A stretch of 64,000 bases of DNA, taken from positions 744,001-808,000 of the forward strand of contig NZ_WHLY01000002.1 in assembly GCF_009296315.1 (NCBI RefSeq), written 5' to 3'. Positions 63,118 through 64,000 of this stretch are shown piece by piece. The notes beneath the pieces were generated by a model that was not told where the DNA came from, searched no databases, and saw only the letters and a list, made by a program, of their open reading frames with translations. The translations under genes and the position numbers were made by a program. This DNA is from Salmonirosea aquatica. Lineage in GTDB: Bacteria > Bacteroidota > Bacteroidia > Cytophagales > Spirosomataceae. Position 1 is the first letter of the stretch, and each line of letters starts with the position of its first letter.

Positions 63118-64000
63118 CTATAATTCAAACGTAATCCCTTGGGCCAACGGCAGAGAATGCCCGAAATTGATCGTATTGGTCTGTCGGCGCATATAGGTTT
63201 TCCAGGCATCCGATCCCGATTCGCGTCCCCCGCCGGTTTCTTTTTCGCCCCCGAATGCTCCTCCGATTTCGGCCCCCGAGGTACCTATGTTGACATTTGC
63301 GATGCCGCAGTCACTACCCGCTGCCGACAAAAATCGTTCGGCTTCCCGCATGTTGAGAGTAAAGATGGCCGATGAAAGTCCTTGGGGTACCCCGTTCTGT
63401 AAGGCGATTGCCTCTTCCAGCGTGGCATATTTGATCAAATACAGAATGGGAGCGAAAGTTTCCCGCTGCACGATATCCCAGTGATTCTCCACCTCAGCTA
63501 CACAGGGTCGAACATAACAACCTGACTCGTATCCGGATCCTGTCAGGGTACCCGGCTCAATAACAAAGGTACCCCCCTGGGCTTTGATAGTTTCTAATGC
63601 GGCCTGATAGTCGTCTACGGCCTGTTGGTCAATGAGGGGCCCTACGTGGTGGGTCGCTTCCATGGGATCACCAATCCGGAGCTGAGTATAAGCTTTTTGA
63701 AGCCGTTGCTTCAAATCCTCGTAGATTTTTTCGTGTACAATAAGCCTGCGCGTACTCGTGCAACGCTGACCAGCCGTACCTACTGCCCCGAACACGATGG
63801 CGGGAACAGCTACGGCAAGGTCGGCCTCGGGGGTAATGATAATGGCATTGTTCCCTCCGAGTTCCAGCAGACAGCGGCCTAGCCGCCGCCCGGTTGCTTC
63901 GGCTACGGCCTTTCCCATGCGGGTACTTCCTGTAGCCGAAACCAACGCCACCCGCGCATCACTGGCAATCCATTCCCCAGGTTCACGACCACCCAACACC
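63118..64000 (-). CDS. ALDH7-type aldehyde dehydrogenase (partial, 5' end outside)
   Basis: The C-terminal 293 residues of an aldehyde dehydrogenase that continues beyond the right edge, so the true start is not in view. The conserved [12 protein letters not shown] carries the catalytic Glu, and [11 protein letters not shown] the catalytic Cys. The late block [20 protein letters not shown] and [12 protein letters not shown] are typical of ALDH7 (antiquitin, piperideine-6-carboxylate dehydrogenase of lysine breakdown). It reads toward the lasso-type operon with 110 bases between the two. Confidence 0.9.
   Translation of the reverse strand, partial: VLGGREPGEWIASDARVALVSATGSTRMGKAVAEATGRRLGRCLLELGGNNAIIITPEADLAVAVPAIVFGAVGTAGQRCTSTRRLIVHEKIYEDLKQRLQKAYTQLRIGDPMEATHHVGPLIDQQAVDDYQAALETIKAQGGTFVIEPGTLTGSGYESGCYVRPCVAEVENHWDIVQRETFAPILYLIKYATLEEAIALQNGVPQGLSSAIFTLNMREAERFLSAAGSDCGIANVNIGTSGAEIGGAFGGEKETGGGRESGSDAWKTYMRRQTNTINFGHSLPLAQGITFEL

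Noticed and set aside
1-64000. tRNA, rRNA, CRISPR arrays, insertion sequences, prophage
   Set aside because: I looked through the intergenic regions and saw no cloverleaf, spaced direct repeats, transposase or phage genes; a covariance search could still find a missed short RNA.

Overview
The window looks like chromosome from a Bacteroidota, most likely a Cytophagales bacterium close to Spirosomataceae/Cytophagaceae. Signs are PorX and a type IX secretion (T9SS) cargo protein, a carboxypeptidase-D-repeat Oar-like TonB receptor, DUF4905 and TIGR02757 proteins, several -7 boxes matching TAnnTTTG, weak Shine-Dalgarno sequences, and a separate purS. G+C appears to be around 50%. The hexamer GGTACC is strikingly frequent throughout (about 90 copies by manual count). 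I saw no rRNA, tRNA, CRISPR array, prophage or insertion sequence.

Layout. 0-12.4 kb: patatin lipase, Oar-like receptor, selD with a structured upstream region, an alpha/beta hydrolase, a sulfatase divergent from an RsmI-like methylase, a lipoprotein, a stress-type protein, an MBL hydrolase and pssA. 12.4-13.5 kb is a decay patch: a VapC toxin pseudogene with two nonsense codons beside an intact antitoxin, and a doubly frameshifted membrane protein. 13.7-24.2 kb: purS, fabH, a CoA-binding protein, an orphan HNH protein, a very large NtrY-like sensor kinase, an IscA-like protein lacking the usual CxC, and mutS2. 24.3-29.4 kb: sugar/polyol catabolism (MFS transporter, two Gfo/Idh/MocA dehydrogenases, a sugar phosphate isomerase). 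29.6-32.9 kb: TPR histidine kinase, NarL-type regulator and a lipoprotein with an inverted repeat over its promoter. 33.2-42.3 kb: a ThuA/sugar dehydrogenase/PKD/cytochrome c/CBM fusion, a broken carboxylesterase, a CitMHS transporter, AtuA and its small partner, and an esterase.

42.3-49.4 kb: exported methyltransferase, beta-barrel protein, TIGR02757, a LysM/RlpA-like protein, a frameshifted DUF4905 gene, kdsB and porX. 49.5-52.9 kb is a light-sensing operon: response regulator, bacteriophytochrome kinase and heme oxygenase, the last supplying biliverdin to the phytochrome. 53-60.2 kb is core housekeeping: ftsE, fsa, an SRP RNA, a TPR lipoprotein, a T9SS cargo protein, birA, rsfS and ftsH. 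60.2-63.1 kb is a compact minus-strand operon with lasso-peptide-type maturation proteins (B1/PqqD, B2 protease, HprK-like kinase, nucleotidyltransferase) but no visible precursor or macrocyclase. The window ends inside an ALDH7-type aldehyde dehydrogenase.

Four genes carry inactivating lesions. Four single-base frameshifts all lie in homopolymer runs, so sequencing error must be excluded for those. The nonsense codons in vapC and in the carboxylesterase are in-frame stop codons outside homopolymer runs and look like real decay.
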